Shown piece after piece: positions 1 to 13,818 of a stretch of DNA of 64,000 nucleotides. The stretch covers positions 434,001 through 498,000 of the forward strand of contig JASFAU010000003.1 in assembly GCA_039704465.1 (NCBI GenBank), read 5' to 3'. The DNA comes from Plasmodiophora brassicae. Lineage: Eukaryota > Endomyxa > Phytomyxea > Plasmodiophorida > Plasmodiophoridae. The notes beneath the pieces were generated by a model. That model did not search any database and was not told the origin of the DNA. It saw only the letters and a list, made by a program, of their open reading frames with translations. How positions within the stretch are numbered: position 1 is the first letter of the stretch; every line of letters begins with the position of its first letter. Made by a program: the position numbers and the translations under genes.

Positions 1-284
1 GAACTTCGGCGGAGATTGCAGTTCATCGTTTCGGGCGGACGCTGCGAGTGGCATAAATACAATATTAATTGGATCATCAGGAGAGGCGAGTGGTAACGGA
101 CGAGGCTGTGCAGAATATGGCATTTCCGTGCGCGCGTCTGGCAGCCTAATGGCCGTTCTATTCGAAAAGGAATCTGCTGTAAGGCCAACTTTCAACCGTG
201 TCACGCTTGTTGGGCGTCAGACAACGTGGTAAATAATTGTGCAATTGCCATTTATCGTGTACGCTCGCGTACCTGCCTAGGTAT

Positions 285-4591
<4,307 letters not shown>

Positions 4592-4828
4592 GGACTACCT
4601 ACTCCGTCCTGTCAACACTCAACAGTCACGCCACGCGGTCCCGGGGCTGGGGCCGTCTTTCAGTTTACGGAACGTTCGTGCAGCCCCGGCTGCTGCCCCC
4701 GTTGCCGCCTGCAGTCAACGGCCGCCGGACGCAGCTGCCACGCGGCGGCGGCTCCGGATGGTTTTTGTCAGCCGACGCAATCGCCACGGGGCTTTAGGGT
4801 TGCGGCTGTCGATCGCCGCCCCTGGGCC

Positions 4829-6358
4829 ATGATTTCGCTGCCGCGCCTGCTATGTATCCGGGGAGGGGCGCGGCGCGAAATCGGGTCGGCGCTGGATCAG
4901 TTCGGGATCCGGCGACCTCTGCTGATCACCGATAAGTTCATGGTCAAGGCGGGCCACGCCGGCGAGCTCGTCGAGCTCGCGTCAGACGTTTGCCGTCCGT
5001 GCTCGTTGTGCCCTGCTGCTGGGTTGCTCGGCGTGTTTGACGCAGGCCTGCTGTAGCAAACATGGATGTCTTTGACGAGACTGTCCCGGAGCCGACCAGT
5101 TACTGTTTAGAGCATGCGCTCAACGTGTTTCGCCAGGGCGGCTACGACGGAATCGTTGCGTTAGGTGGCGGGTCGCCTATCGATCTCGCCAAAGCTGTGT
5201 CGGTTATCGGCCACGACGATCTGGACCTGTCAAAGTACCGCGCTCCAAACAATCCCGCTCCCGGGTATCCAGTCGTGGCTGTATGTTTGCCCGTTTGGCT
5301 CGCTGTTACCCGTACGATATGCTGACTATCATCGCTATAGCTTCCGACCACGGCAGGGACAGGTCAGTTGCGTATAGGTAACTGCCCAGTAGCTGAGGGG
5401 TCTGAGAGCGCTGATCAGGATCGGAGGTGACGAAGGCTACCGTGATCACCGATTCCAAGACACACGAGAAGATACTGTGCATGGCACCCGCGTTCCAACC
5501 GGTAGCGGCGCTGGTCGACTATGAGTACACCATGTCGTGTCCCAAGACGTTAACATCTCATACCGGGCTGGACGCGTTGACGCATGCCATCGAGAGTTAC
5601 GTGTCCCGGAAGCGAAATGGGTTCTCCGATGCACTGGCACTCGCGGCCATGGGCGCGATCGGGAAGCACATTCGTACCGCTTGTACGGAGCCCACGAATC
5701 GGACGGCACGCGAGGCAATGATGCTGGGGGCAACTCAAGCAGGTGCGCATTGGTCACGATAAGGCGGCTGATGAATACTCACTGACGCCTCTGCTTGATC
5801 AGGCATGGCGTTCTCCAACGCGTCCGTTGCCCTTGTCCATGGCATGGCCCGTCCTCTCGGTGCACACTTCGGCATCCCTCATGGTCTGTCGAACGCCATG
5901 CTTCTTCCAGTCGTGACGGGCTTCTCAGTACAAGCCGTCAGTCAGCCGCACCCCCCAAACGTCGACCGCAACCTTCAGACCTCTGACTCCCTGTGTCTGA
6001 CGCAGGACGTTGCGCGTTACGCCGCCTGCGCTCGGGCAATGGGCATCGACGTCCAGAAAGGCGCCGACCTCAGAGCTGTCGAACTCCTACTCGAAGGTTC
6101 GTACCGCCTGCTCGACCTTGCGCAGCCACAGACCTAACGGTCGGCCCAGAACTCGTGCGCCTCAACCACGACCTGCACATCCCAACGCCCAAGCAGTACG
6201 GCGTCGACCACGAGCGGTACTTCCGCCTGGTCCCCCTGATGGTCGACCAGGCGATCGCGTCCGGATCGCCGGGCAACAACCCGCGCATCGCCACCGCCTC
6301 CGAAATGTTCGAGCTGTACACCGACGCCTACACCCACGACGAATACGCGTTCGCGTAG
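4829..6358 (+). CDS. Iron-containing alcohol dehydrogenase
   Basis: NAD(P)-linked dehydrogenase of the group III (Fe-ADH) family, usually reducing or oxidising short alcohols and aldehydes. Spliced, at least five exons. The N-terminus MISLPRLL..GGA matches the usual family start. The nucleotide-binding motif GGGSPIDLAK lies at about 5165. Metal-binding histidines are visible in LDALTHAIESY (about 5570) and in VHGMARPLGAHFGIPHG (about 5840-5885). The protein ends ELYTDAYTHDEYAFA at 6358. Intron 1 probably runs 4980-5046, because joining those sites restores a frame entering NMDVFDETVPEPT. The upstream in-frame sequence is antisense to GCN2, so the Met at 4829 is preferred; a cryptic targeting peptide cannot be excluded. 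The group also contains hydroxyacid-oxoacid transhydrogenase, and substrate cannot be told from sequence alone. Confidence 0.88.
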
Positions 6359-6440
6359 CGGGCATCCCCCCCCCTGCGTTGCACGAATAAGAACAACGCG
6401 ACGCCTCTGCTGCTGCTGCCTCAAACGAGCGTCAAAATCA

Positions 6441-7450
6441 ATGTTTTCAGCGGCGGCGCGTCGGTGCGGGCGCCGTCTGATCGGGACGGCGGCGGCGGCC
6501 GTCCAGGCGTCGGTTCGCGTCGCGCCGAACGGTGTCGCGCGCATCGCCCTATGCCGTCCCGAGGCGCGCAACGCGCTGGGTCGCGACCTGGTCGCCCAGC
6601 TGCGGCAGACGGTCGCGTCGGTGCGGTTCGACCGCAGCGTGCGCGTCGTGGTCCTGGAGAGCGCTGTGCCGAACGTGTTCTGCGCCGGCGCCGACCTCAA
6701 GGAGCGCGCGACGATGTCGCCCGCCGACGTCGCCGCGTTCGTGCAAGGCCTGCGCGCGACGTTCACGGAGGTGGAGACGCTGCCGCAGCCGACGATCGCC
6801 GTGATTGACGGGGCCGCCGTCGGCGGTGGGCTCGAGCTGGCGCTGGCATGCGATTTCCGTGTCGCCTGCCCGTCGGCGATGCTGGGATTGGTCGAGACCC
6901 GCCTGGGCATTATACCTGGGTGCGCGCATCCGATCGAACGCAGGCGAGTCGCCTATCTGCTGAGCAACGGCGCTGTGATAGGGCCGGTGGGACGCAACGG
7001 CTTCCCCGACTGATTGGTGCCACGAGGTCGAAGGAACTCATCTTCACAGGACGGAGGCTCGACGGCAAGCGCGCGTTCGAGTTCGGTTCGTAGATCGGGG
7101 CGTCGTATACCACGTGACGCAGGCTGACCCGAACGGCAGGCGTCGTCAGCCACTTTGTGGATGCCCCGTCGGCCATCGATCGCGCCCTGGAGTTGGCCGA
7201 CGAAATCCTTCCGAGCGTAGGAGATTCGCTCTCGGCGAGCCGTCTCGGCATATAACGGTGTGTCATCCATCAGGCACCGATAGCGCTGCGGGTCGCGAAG
7301 CAGGCCATCGACCGCGGACTGGAGGTCGACCAAACAACCGGCATGGCCATCGAGGAGCTGTGCTACGCGCAGGTCATCAATACGGCCGATCGGCGTGAAG
7401 GGATCGCCGCGTTCCTTGAGAAACGAACCCCGCAGTACAAAGGCGAATAA
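6441..7450 (+). CDS. AUH: Enoyl-CoA hydratase, AUH-like (methylglutaconyl-CoA hydratase)
   Basis: Crotonase-fold hydratase, by resemblance the 3-methylglutaconyl-CoA hydratase of mitochondrial leucine breakdown. The first about 20 residues ([15 protein letters not shown]) are Arg/Ala rich without acids, like a mitochondrial presequence. The crotonase core shows [19 protein letters not shown] (oxyanion-hole region) and [19 protein letters not shown]. Exon 1 ends near 6918 after LGIIPG. A 60-70 nt intron is followed by [13 protein letters not shown], and joining the two gives the family string PGAGGTQRL. The last exon (from about 7276) reads [13 protein letters not shown] through [13 protein letters not shown] and stops at 7450, a close match to the AUH C-terminus. 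It lies 83 bp after the alcohol dehydrogenase on the same strand. The long open frame on the opposite strand (6134-6910) is a GC-rich shadow. Confidence 0.9.
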
Positions 7451-7504
7451 ACATCGGCGCACGCCACACTTGCCTACTGACGTGGAACGACCCTCCGACA
7501 ACGA

Positions 7505-8764
7505 ATGGGAAAGAATCTGGACCGTAGATCTGCGGGCGAACAGGCGGCATCGCAGCAACGCATCCAGGCGTTGGCGCCAACAATGCGTATCAGATGTCTA
7601 GCGCTCTTCCTGGCGTGCCGTCCAGGAGCGGTTAGTGGTTACCTCACGGGACATGCCGTGCGCACGCGCGCGCGCGCGTCTCTCCGTCGACGACGTGCAA
7701 TGCTGCGGCAGGGCGTTCGTCGCGGTGCGCGCCGGCCTGGATGGTGGCGGCCCCTGTCGACCGTATGGGTTGGTCCTAGCGATTGCGGGACGTGCGCGGG
7801 TTCGGCTCGTCTGAACTCGACGGGCGTATAGGGGACGTCCGAGGACGGTGCCGCCGGGTCGTACAAGTACCGCCTGTTCGTCACCCGCGCCGGTCAGCGC
7901 GTCTCCGCATGGCACGATATCCCGCTGTTCAGCAGCGGCCCGCTGCTGTTGAATTACGTCAACGAGATCCCCAAGGGGTTCGTGTCCCGGTTCCACCCCG
8001 CTTGAAGCGGGCCTAACACGTGTGCGTTCAGGACGCGCCGGAAGATGGAAATCTCCAAAGACGACGACATGAACCCAATTCGGCAGGACATCAACAAAGC
8101 GGGCGAGCTGCGGTTTGGTTCGTCAAGTACGCCTCCCACGCGTGCCTGATGTGTTCTCCACAGGGAGTTCAAAATCGGCGACATTCCGTTCAACTACGGC
8201 GCGCTGCCTCAAACGTGGGAGGATCCCCAATGGGTGCATCCCGACGCCCGTTGCGGAGGTGACGACGACCCGCTCGGTAGGTACCCGTTGTTGCTGTCGT
8301 GAGAACCAAGGGCAGACGTATCTAACGGATCGGTGACGCCAGACGCCGTGGAAGTGTCGGAAACCCCCATGGCGTATGGTAGGCTTTCCAGGCGGGTCAC
8401 TACTATAGGCCCGTTTGTGTCTGAGTGCATTTTCATAGGCGAGATTGCCACGGTTCACGTCCTGGGCATCGTCGGTCTCATTGACCAGAACGAGGCCGAT
8501 TGGAAAGTGATCGTGCGAAAGGTTCCGCACGAGTCATCAGGGGGCGCCGATGCTGGGGCCCCCGTGCCGGAAGCGAATCTTGATGCCATTCGCGAGTTCT
8601 TCTCGACCTACAAGATCGCTGAAGGATACCCCATCAAGAACAAGCTGCTGTTCGACGGTCGACTGATGCCAGCCGAATACGCGCTCGATATCATTCGTGA
8701 GGCGCACCACCACTGGCAGCATATCCGACCCGGTTGCAAGAAGGCAGCATGCAGCCGGCAATAA
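7505..8764 (+). CDS. PPA: Soluble inorganic pyrophosphatase (family I)
   Basis: Hydrolyses pyrophosphate to phosphate and so pulls biosynthetic reactions forward (family knowledge). Spliced. Recognisable parts are [22 protein letters not shown] (7858-7930), whose SAWHDIPL is the family SPWHDIPL block; [13 protein letters not shown] (about 8190); and, after splicing across 8275-8338, the metal-binding signature [24 protein letters not shown] follows (about 8475), corresponding to the usual LIDEGETDWK. The C-terminal helix region is [12 protein letters not shown] and the stop ends at 8764. An exon pair near 8338-8430 is interrupted by one or two short introns. The 5' end is unsure: Met codons at 7505, 7583 or 7700 could begin it, and the Arg-rich leader would suit an organelle-targeted form. 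Confidence 0.85.
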
Positions 8765-8983
8765 ACGGCATCGTCCTTCTATCCTTCTAGGAACCGGCAA
8801 CACGACAAGATGCCAAGCATTGGTAGGTGATAAGAACGGCCAGACGAAGGACCAGTGTGTTACAATATGACAATAGCGAGGCCACAATGAACCGAGTGAA
8901 ACCTTGCTTGATACCACGGGCGGCACACCACGATAACGGGCAGCCGAACACGTCCCCGCCGACGTCTATATGGTTTACACGTT

Positions 8984-10537
8984 TTAGGCTATCTCGACGT
9001 TACCTACTGTGGTGCTCTTTTCAGGCGTAGACGACGATCGCGACCAGTGCCCGATAGCGATGCCCACGGAAAGAGCAGCGAATAGGACACCGAAGACAAG
9101 GAATTTGACGCGGATGCTTAGGGCGAACATCCACGGGCCGCATGCCATCTGGAGGCCGGCCTCGATGATCAGGGCGGCGACCGTGTTGAAGAAGATGGCG
9201 ATACCGCGCAGCGATCGAGGTGTCTCGATTGCGATATACGATCGCGCCAGGCAGAACAGGCACTCAAACATTGAGCATATGACAATCAAGCAGCAATACC
9301 TAGCGGACGCCTTAATCGCACCAGCCAAACGCATTGCAGAGCACAGAGCAACTTACGAAACGTAGATATTGGTCGCGAATCCTAGACAGACGTCAGAAAG
9401 GTACATCGCATACGGAAGCACAGCAACGAACCTGAGGCAAGTGTCAAGCAGGCGATGATCAACGAACCGACGCTGACGATAGGTAGTCCGAAACGATCCT
9501 GACACGACATCACTCAGCCGGGCGTTGCAGGTCAAGATATTGGTTACGGAGCGCCATACCACACTAAACGACGTGTGGGAGACAGCCAGGGTTGTGAGTG
9601 CTGATGAGACCCGGCTGACAGCAAGAACAATCCCGTTCTTGTTCGCGGACCGATCAATCGTCAGGTACAACGTCGAATGGTAACCAGCGATCAAATCAAA
9701 CAACGCAAACGCACAACAGGCCCAGATCGACCACAATGCTATCGTTGACGTCGGGTACAGTTCGCCTAGGTACATAACCAACGATTAGCGTCGTGCACGG
9801 CGGAATTCATGTTCCAGCGCACCAATTAGCTTCCTAAGCTGTGCAACCGACTTCACAATCGGCGCTGTCGATACGACGTCGGCGCTGCCTGCCTTCTTGA
9901 TCACGAACTTGGACGAAATGATGGCGAGAACCAGGAACAGGAAAGACACGCAGATGGACGACTGTTGCACATTGAAGAACGTTGACCAAGGAGCGTCCAG
10001 CGTCGACTTGAACAAATATCCCAGAAGGCCACCGGCGACGTGCGCGGCAAGGTTGCCTGCCCTCATCCACCCGGTCACCATTTGATAATGTCGTGAAGGC
10101 AGCAGCGTGTACACGAACGCGATGAACGGGCCTTTACAGGCCGCCGAGACGCCTAACGCGACCATGGCCGCTTGCTGCGTCATCAACGATCCGGGCGCCC
10201 CAAACCGGATGATCAATGAGGACAGCAGGCGGAGCACAATGGACAGCGCGATGACAACCGTGTACCCGGACAGGTATTCGCTGATGACGGACAGCGGAAC
10301 AATGCCGATGACGAACGCGTAATTGTAGATGGGCCAGATATCGCCGTTGATCTGCTCGAGCGACAGGCCGACATGCGTGCGGAGGTATTCCGGCAGGTAC
10401 GACTCGATCGGCGAGATGGACAGGAAAACGGCGACGCCCATCAGGAAGGCGCAGACCGCATACGGCGCCCTGTCATTCGCCGCCGTCGACGCAGTCTCCG
10501 CCATCAACCAGCTTCGCACTTTGCCGGCGGGCCGCAC
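8984..10537 (-). CDS. SLC19-type (reduced folate/thiamine) transporter
   Basis: Multi-pass plasma-membrane carrier. The N-terminal exon (10537-9785) carries six hydrophobic spans and the segments SPIESYLPEYL and GDIWPIYNYAFVIGIVPL. These follow the reduced-folate-carrier pattern of PSEPFLTPYL then IYPVWTYSYL. A further family-like stretch is YQMVTGWMRAGNLAAHVAGG. The second large exon (9781-9353) starts MYLGELYPTSTIALW and the third (9334-8984) ends RSSSTPEKSTTVGNVEIA before TAA. Together these suggest the usual 12 spans. SLC19 members carry thiamine or folate, and the sequence does not say which. Start may be Met 10537 or Met 10504. Convergent with the pyrophosphatase gene; divergent from PAF1. 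Family call is fairly sure, substrate unknown. Confidence 0.72.
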
Positions 10538-10807
10538 CGCGACCTTGCAGATCGCATCATGCCGCGATTACCAGAAATAGCGACCGACTGTGGCGATTTG
10601 TCGTCCGGCTCAACAAAAAGATCGGTGAATCGAGCGCGGCCTTTTGTATAGGTGTGTTTGATGAATGGGTTGCTATTGTGTATTGTAGGCTACAATACAA
10701 TACAGAGTCATGTACTTACTGTACCTACTTACCACAGGAGGGCAGCGTCCAGCTTCGGACTAACGTGGCTGCACACAAAGTGTGCGGCGCGCCGCGACGG
10801 AGTTGCC
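10538..10807. promoter_or_regulatory. Shared upstream region of SLC19 and PAF1 genes
   Basis: 270 bp between two divergently transcribed genes, so it should hold both promoters. It includes AT-rich runs near 10675-10735 with overlapping short repeats of the form TACAATACAATACA. No TATA box or known factor site is obvious. Function is inferred from position only. Confidence 0.3.
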
Positions 10808-11876
10808 ATGTCGAAGCGGGCGGCAGCGACGCCGGCAAAGGTGCCGGCGGATGGCGGGTCGGCGCCGAAGAAGAAGCGGTCTCAGTTCATGGGCGATGTC
10901 GACATGCGGGTTGACCTGCCCGAAGTGCCCTGCGACGGCAAGCTGCTGCGCATGCCGGTCGACATGGATCGGATCGTGGCGTTCTGCGCCAGCTCGCTGG
11001 AGGTGCGAACGAAAACGGAGCTGTTCACAGAATGGGATCTGTCCATCCCGATCGAGGCTATTGACCCTGACGCGTATGCGCTGCATCCGTCGGGAAGTAC
11101 TGAGTTGCACCCTGATGACGAGGTGCTCGTGTCGCTCGCCAAGGACCTCATGAAGACGGGCCGTTCTGCGATCACGAGGCGGCGGGAACAAGCCCAGGAA
11201 GCGCCCGTTGCCAAATGGTTCAGGAAGCCGGAGATCATGTCGAGTAACCTGTTTGCCACGACGGCCGTGGCGAAGCGGAAAGACAGCATCCCCGAGGCGA
11301 ACGGCCCGGCTCAGAAGGCGAATGCCGACCCCGATGCGATCTCGCATCGCGTTGAGGAGTCGTTCGCCGTGCATCGTCGGCGTCCTGTGCATGCAACGAA
11401 CAAGAGTCTTGAGGCCGTCTCTGTGCTGCCTGTCTACCCCGACCTGGACCTGGGCAAACTCAAACTGAGTCACGTTATGTTCGACCGGCCGGTCCCGATT
11501 CCACCGGGGAAGACGAGAACAGATTCGAGCGGTCTCCTCGTTCAGGCCGGCGAGCCGCAATCTCGAACCAAGGACTTGTACACCCAGAGCACGGGGGCGA
11601 CGTCCGCCTACGACTGGACCGCCCGTTACACGCAGACGATGCCGAGCACAGCCCCCGACAGCAAGGACCGCGTCTTCTTCATGGTCACGCCCAGCTCTGT
11701 CCTGTACGGCAGCCTGGCTTCCCGTGAGAGCCTCCAGAAGGTCACAAACGTACGTCGGGCGGACTGTGTGCCCATCATATCGCGCGCCTAACGACTGGCT
11801 GTCCACACAGGTTGACCAACTCACCGACGACGAACGACTGAAGATACCGTTGAAGATCCATCTTGACCTGACGTAA
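10808..11876 (+). CDS. PAF1: RNA polymerase II-associated factor 1 (PAF1 complex subunit)
   Basis: Subunit of the nuclear PAF1 complex that travels with RNA polymerase II and supports elongation and histone modification (family knowledge). Exon 1 (10808 to about 11750) encodes DVDMRVDLPEVPCDGKLLRM, then VDMDRIVAF, LDPADE-like LHPDDEVLVSLAKDL, and WFRKPEIMSSNLF. These match the PAF1 order LPDIPFDPK, then WMRKTEYISTE. After a short intron (about 11747-11811) the protein ends VDQLTDDERLKIPLKIHLDLT, stop at 11876. About 335 residues, shorter than the human protein (531); the acidic C-terminal tail of animal PAF1 is absent. Start chosen at MSKRAAATPAK, followed by a basic patch PKKKRS that could act as a nuclear signal. 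The 354-codon frame on the other strand is a shadow. Confidence 0.85.
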
Positions 11877-12082
11877 TCCCCCCAGCACTATGTAATATAA
11901 ACCCTCCAGCAACGCCTGCGGCCGTGGTCCCGTGAGAAGCGCGGCCCGTCACATCAACAGTAAGGTAGGTACGTGCGTCGTTAACCGTTATCGGGGCCTG
12001 CTTGATTCGGGCCCGTGGGGTCAGCCCGGGGTCCGCGAAGGCCAACCGAAGTTGCCGGCCGCCGGGGCATCCTTCGTGGACG

Positions 12083-12792
12083 ATGGATCGCATGCACGGG
12101 CCGTCCGTGACGGACCATACGGAAGGGAAGGACAGGTGGACCGCCGCCCACTACTACAGGTGGGTCCAGGAGAAACGCGACGAGAAGGTCGTCGTGCGCG
12201 TTCGCCGACTGCCTGCGCAGCGCAGCTGATTGGTGCAGGCACCCGACGCCGAGGTGTCCATGGCGCTGCTGGCGGGACGCCTGCCCGTGTCGAACGGCGT
12301 CCCGTACTGGCCGCAAGTCTTCCAGGGCGTCTGCGTTTACTTCAACGGGCGCTCGGGCGAGTTCTCTGCCCTGCAGTTGAAGAGCTTCGGTTCGCTGGCG
12401 TTCCCGTGTCTGCGTTGCTTGTGGATTGACGGGGCGTTGGACGTCCCTCAGTTCGGCTGTGTGGTGGGCGGATCGCCCCCGTGCTGTCGGTGAAGGTGGT
12501 CACGCACGTCGTCTGCGAGAACCTGTCGGCGATCAAGTCGGCCAAGGTCGTGGCATCCGGACCCAAGAGTCGTGTCCATTTCGTCCGTCCAGGTACATCG
12601 CCATCACAGAGCGTGCTGTGCGCGATGCCTTGACGCGAACCGCCCGCTGCAGAATGGATTCTGGATTCCATTAAGGGCGCCAAGAGAGTACGCGAGCATG
12701 GCTACCGGGCCGTTTCGTCGAGGACGACGGAAATTACGAGTTTCTTCAAGCCAGCCAGGCGCACGACCAATACATTAGGCAAGCGGGCGTAG
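12083..12792 (+). CDS. REV1-type BRCT protein without polymerase domain
   Basis: Four exons, about 190 residues. Exon 1 (MDRMHGPSV..YYRWVQEKRDEKVV) joins at about 12200 to APDAEVSMALLAG. Exon 2 carries VFQGVCVYFNGRSGE, the typical start of a REV1 BRCT domain. Exon 3 gives LCGGRIAPVLSVKVVTHVV and KSRVHFVRP. Intron 12593-12652 then splices to EWILDSIKGAKRV, recreating the BRCT signature RPEWILDSI. The C-terminus contains TTEITSFFKPARR, which looks like a PCNA-interacting box (ITSFF) lacking the first Gln. REV1 normally continues into a Y-family polymerase of several hundred residues. Here a stop occurs at 12790-12792 and the next genes are unrelated. It could be a scaffold form, or the polymerase could lie elsewhere. 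The BRCT assignment is good; the REV1 link is by similarity of the BRCT only. Confidence 0.7.
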
Positions 12793-12823
12793 CACCACCT
12801 GCGTCGCCGTTTATTGCCGGCCG

Positions 12824-13144
12824 TCAAATCAGCACCGAGAACAGAGCATCCATATCGCGTTCGTATTGCTCTACGACGTCGCCGGCGCCCGGTTCGGTTT
12901 GCGTGCCAGGGGCAGGCCCCGCGATGTGGTACCTTCGCAGCTTCTCTACCAACTTGGCGACATTATCCGGGTGCCAGACGCTCGAACGTCGTGTGCCACG
13001 CCGGCCGGCAGGGACACGTTCGACATCAGGCACCGGGGCGCACGGCCCGGCCCATGGCTTCTCACTGAACGCGCTGGGCATCACACAGTCCAGAAGCGCT
13101 TCGTCGACCAGAACCCAGTCGTCTTCAACCGCGATCGTTGCCAT
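12824..13144 (-). CDS. Hypothetical protein (106 aa)
   Basis: Single open exon starting MATIAVEDDWVLVDEALLDCV and ending YERDMDALFSVLI. It contains a Pro/Arg-rich middle and a helical segment DNVAKLVEKLRRY. Not recognised. It is convergent with the BRCT gene (32 bp apart) and could instead be the last exon of the coiled-coil gene upstream at 13240-13664. Kept because its codon pattern is protein-like and it carries balanced charged and hydrophobic residues. Confidence 0.4.
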   Translation of the reverse strand: MATIAVEDDWVLVDEALLDCVMPSAFSEKPWAGPCAPVPDVERVPAGRRGTRRSSVWHPDNVAKLVEKLRRYHIAGPAPGTQTEPGAGDVVEQYERDMDALFSVLI

Positions 13145-13239
13145 CGAGTATACGCAGCACTGACCGAGCGCGCCGCGCCAATTTGTTGCGACACACGTTC
13201 CGAGACACATGTTAGGAAACGAATGGATAGGGGGCGAGA

Positions 13240-13664
13240 TCACAGGAATACGCCGAGGTCTGGACCGTCGGCGCGCCTTGCTTGTTGTGTTGGACGAGCG
13301 GGCGCCGGCGGATAATAGGCGGCATGTGAGCTACTGCTCTCCAGCTGCGCCTTCAGGTCGGCGACTTTGGCCCGTTTCCTGTGGATGACATCCTCGTTCT
13401 CAATGCTACACAGCCCACATTAATACGAACCATCAACGCGCACGGGCCATGAACGAGGTACCGACATCGCCTGACGGTACACTGGGTCATGCGGGTCCGC
13501 TTCCATCAACTCCTGCACACGATCCATCAGAGAGCGCCGCGGGCCACCCGGGCGCTCGCCTCGCGCACCTGATTCGACTTCTCCAGATGCCACAGCGAGC
13601 GTTCGAGCTCGTCGACCTGGATGCGCAGCAGCTCCGCCTCACTCGCGAACCCGATTCCCGCCAT
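13240..13664 (-). CDS. Small conserved-looking coiled-coil protein
   Basis: Three exons. Exon 1 is MAGIGFASEAELLRIQ followed by VDELERSLWHLEKSNQ. Splicing gives SNQ-ELMEADPHDPVYRQA, and a second intron (13394-13452 or near) joins QA-IIENEDVIHRKRAKVADL, ending ADGPDLGVFL at 13240. Both junctions use GT..AG and keep the frame. The pattern (short coiled coil, D-DP-x-Y/F-x-x-AI-x-EN-x-x-VI, then a basic coiled coil) looks like a real conserved family, but I cannot name it. About 115 residues, no membrane span. Divergent from the eEF1A-like gene at 13819. Confidence 0.55.
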
Positions 13665-13818
13665 TCGGCCACGGGGCGCGGGTGCAACGCTCTGCGCTCT
13701 GGCTGACCGTCGCTGCCCACTTGGCACCGTCCGTCCGCAGCGCAATGAGGCGGACTGGACTGTGCGGCAAATTCGCCGCCCGTCGTCGGCAAACTGTCCG
13801 AGCTGCAGGCGCTGACTG

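Noticed and set aside
6134..6910. 258-codon open frame on the minus strand
   Set aside because: It lies opposite the clearly homologous enoyl-CoA hydratase exon; Arg/Thr/Ala-rich composition is typical of a GC-rich antisense shadow.
10760..11824. 354-codon minus-strand frame
   Set aside because: Antisense to PAF1, which has family motifs; the minus-strand protein is Arg/His-rich with no motif.
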